A stretch of 5,810 nucleotides of DNA from Paracoccaceae bacterium (GTDB lineage Bacteria; Pseudomonadota; Alphaproteobacteria; Rhodobacterales; Rhodobacteraceae): contig JALSHK010000046.1 of NCBI GenBank assembly GCA_026982275.1, forward strand, positions 1-5,810, read 5' to 3'. Under the pieces are notes generated by a model. It saw nothing but the letters and a program-made list of their open reading frames with translations, ran no database searches and was not told the DNA's origin. Position numbers and translations under genes: made by a program. Of this stretch, positions 5,409 to 5,810 are shown one piece after another. Every line of letters starts with the position of its first letter. The first letter of the stretch is position 1.

Positions 5409-5810
5409 ATGCGCGATACCGCCGCCCCTCCTGTCAACGCTCCCGCCACCGAAAAGGGGCTTGGGCATTTCCTGCCAACCCAGACCATCAGCTTTTCCGA
5501 CAGCCATGGCATTCACAGCTTCACCCTGTCACCCTTCAAGCGCCTGTTGCTGGTGCTGGGCGGTATTGCGCTGGCGCTATGGGGGGTGATCGCCACCGTT
5601 ACCGTGCTGCTCAACAGCTCGGCGGATGAGCAGATGCGGATGCGCTCCGCGGCCCTTACGCTGGCCTATGAAACCCGTCTGGACGAATTGCGCAGCGAAC
5701 GAGATTTGCTCGCCGCCCAGCTCGACAAAACCACCACCCGCATCCAGACCGCGCAATCCCGCCTGATGGCACAACAGGAAAGCCTGCTGCAAATAGGGGC
5801 GGAGCGGCAG
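5409..5810 (+). CDS. Membrane-anchored coiled-coil protein, probable DUF5930/M23 peptidase, 3' end outside window
   Basis: The window holds 134 N-terminal residues with no stop. Residues 1-44 are a cytoplasmic segment, about 46-68 (RLLLVLGGIALALWGVIATV, then TVL) form one membrane helix, and from about 72 onward the sequence is a charged heptad-like coiled coil (ETRLDELRSERDLLAAQLDK and on). Order and wording resemble, from memory, the DUF5930 domain that precedes an M23 (LytM-type) peptidase domain in Rhodobacterales; such proteins cut or control cutting of peptidoglycan in the periplasm. The peptidase domain itself would lie beyond the right edge and is not seen, so the enzyme call is inference. 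The start is well fixed: an in-frame TGA directly abuts the ATG (5406-5408), and AAGG occurs at 5395-5398 and again at 5401-5404. It is divergent from queA. Confidence 0.72.
   Translation, partial: MRDTAAPPVNAPATEKGLGHFLPTQTISFSDSHGIHSFTLSPFKRLLLVLGGIALALWGVIATVTVLLNSSADEQMRMRSAALTLAYETRLDELRSERDLLAAQLDKTTTRIQTAQSRLMAQQESLLQIGAERQ

Overview
The window looks like a piece of an alphaproteobacterial chromosome, most likely Rhodobacterales. The clues are GC-rich housekeeping-type genes with similar codon use throughout, a QueA protein, an ACAD10/11-type acyl-CoA dehydrogenase, and at the right edge an N-terminal region resembling the DUF5930 domain that I recall from Rhodobacterales M23 peptidases. 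I see no insertion sequence, phage gene, CRISPR array or clear compositional break, so this reads as core chromosome rather than an accessory island.

Layout from left to right. (1) Positions 1-989, minus strand: the first 329 residues of an acyl-CoA dehydrogenase that runs off the left edge. A 14-bp palindrome (TGAAC-N4-GTTCA) sits between its Shine-Dalgarno sequence and a candidate promoter. (2) A 78-bp divergent spacer leads into a complete tRNA-Gly(CCC) gene at 1092-1167, plus strand, followed by an SDR-family oxidoreductase at 1293-2045. (3) The SDR meets a convergent DUF924 gene (2042-2617, minus) with a 4-bp overlap of stop codons. (4) A YcaD-like MFS transporter with an acidic C-terminal tail (2686-3948, minus) lies upstream of DUF924 and may be cotranscribed with it. 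(5) The 216-bp gap between the MFS gene and queA holds three hairpins. Two are variants of one REP-like element with tandem G-A mismatches, and a perfect 9-bp hairpin lies between them. (6) queA (4165-5217, minus) encodes a queuosine tRNA-modification enzyme. (7) A divergent spacer contains a TTAA-N6-TTAA repeat resembling, but not matching, a CtrA box. It precedes the start of a membrane-anchored coiled-coil protein (5409 onward, plus), probably a DUF5930/M23 peptidase.

The genes do not form one pathway. The acyl-CoA dehydrogenase and the SDR could both act in acyl-CoA catabolism, but they are divergent and separated by a tRNA, so this link is only a suggestion. queA, MFS and DUF924 share a strand, but the structured gap and a candidate MFS promoter suggest that queA is a separate unit. 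I found no convincing evidence of a wholly new system. The signals most worth following up are the tandem-GA repeat pair, the palindrome in front of the acyl-CoA dehydrogenase, and the TTAA repeat.
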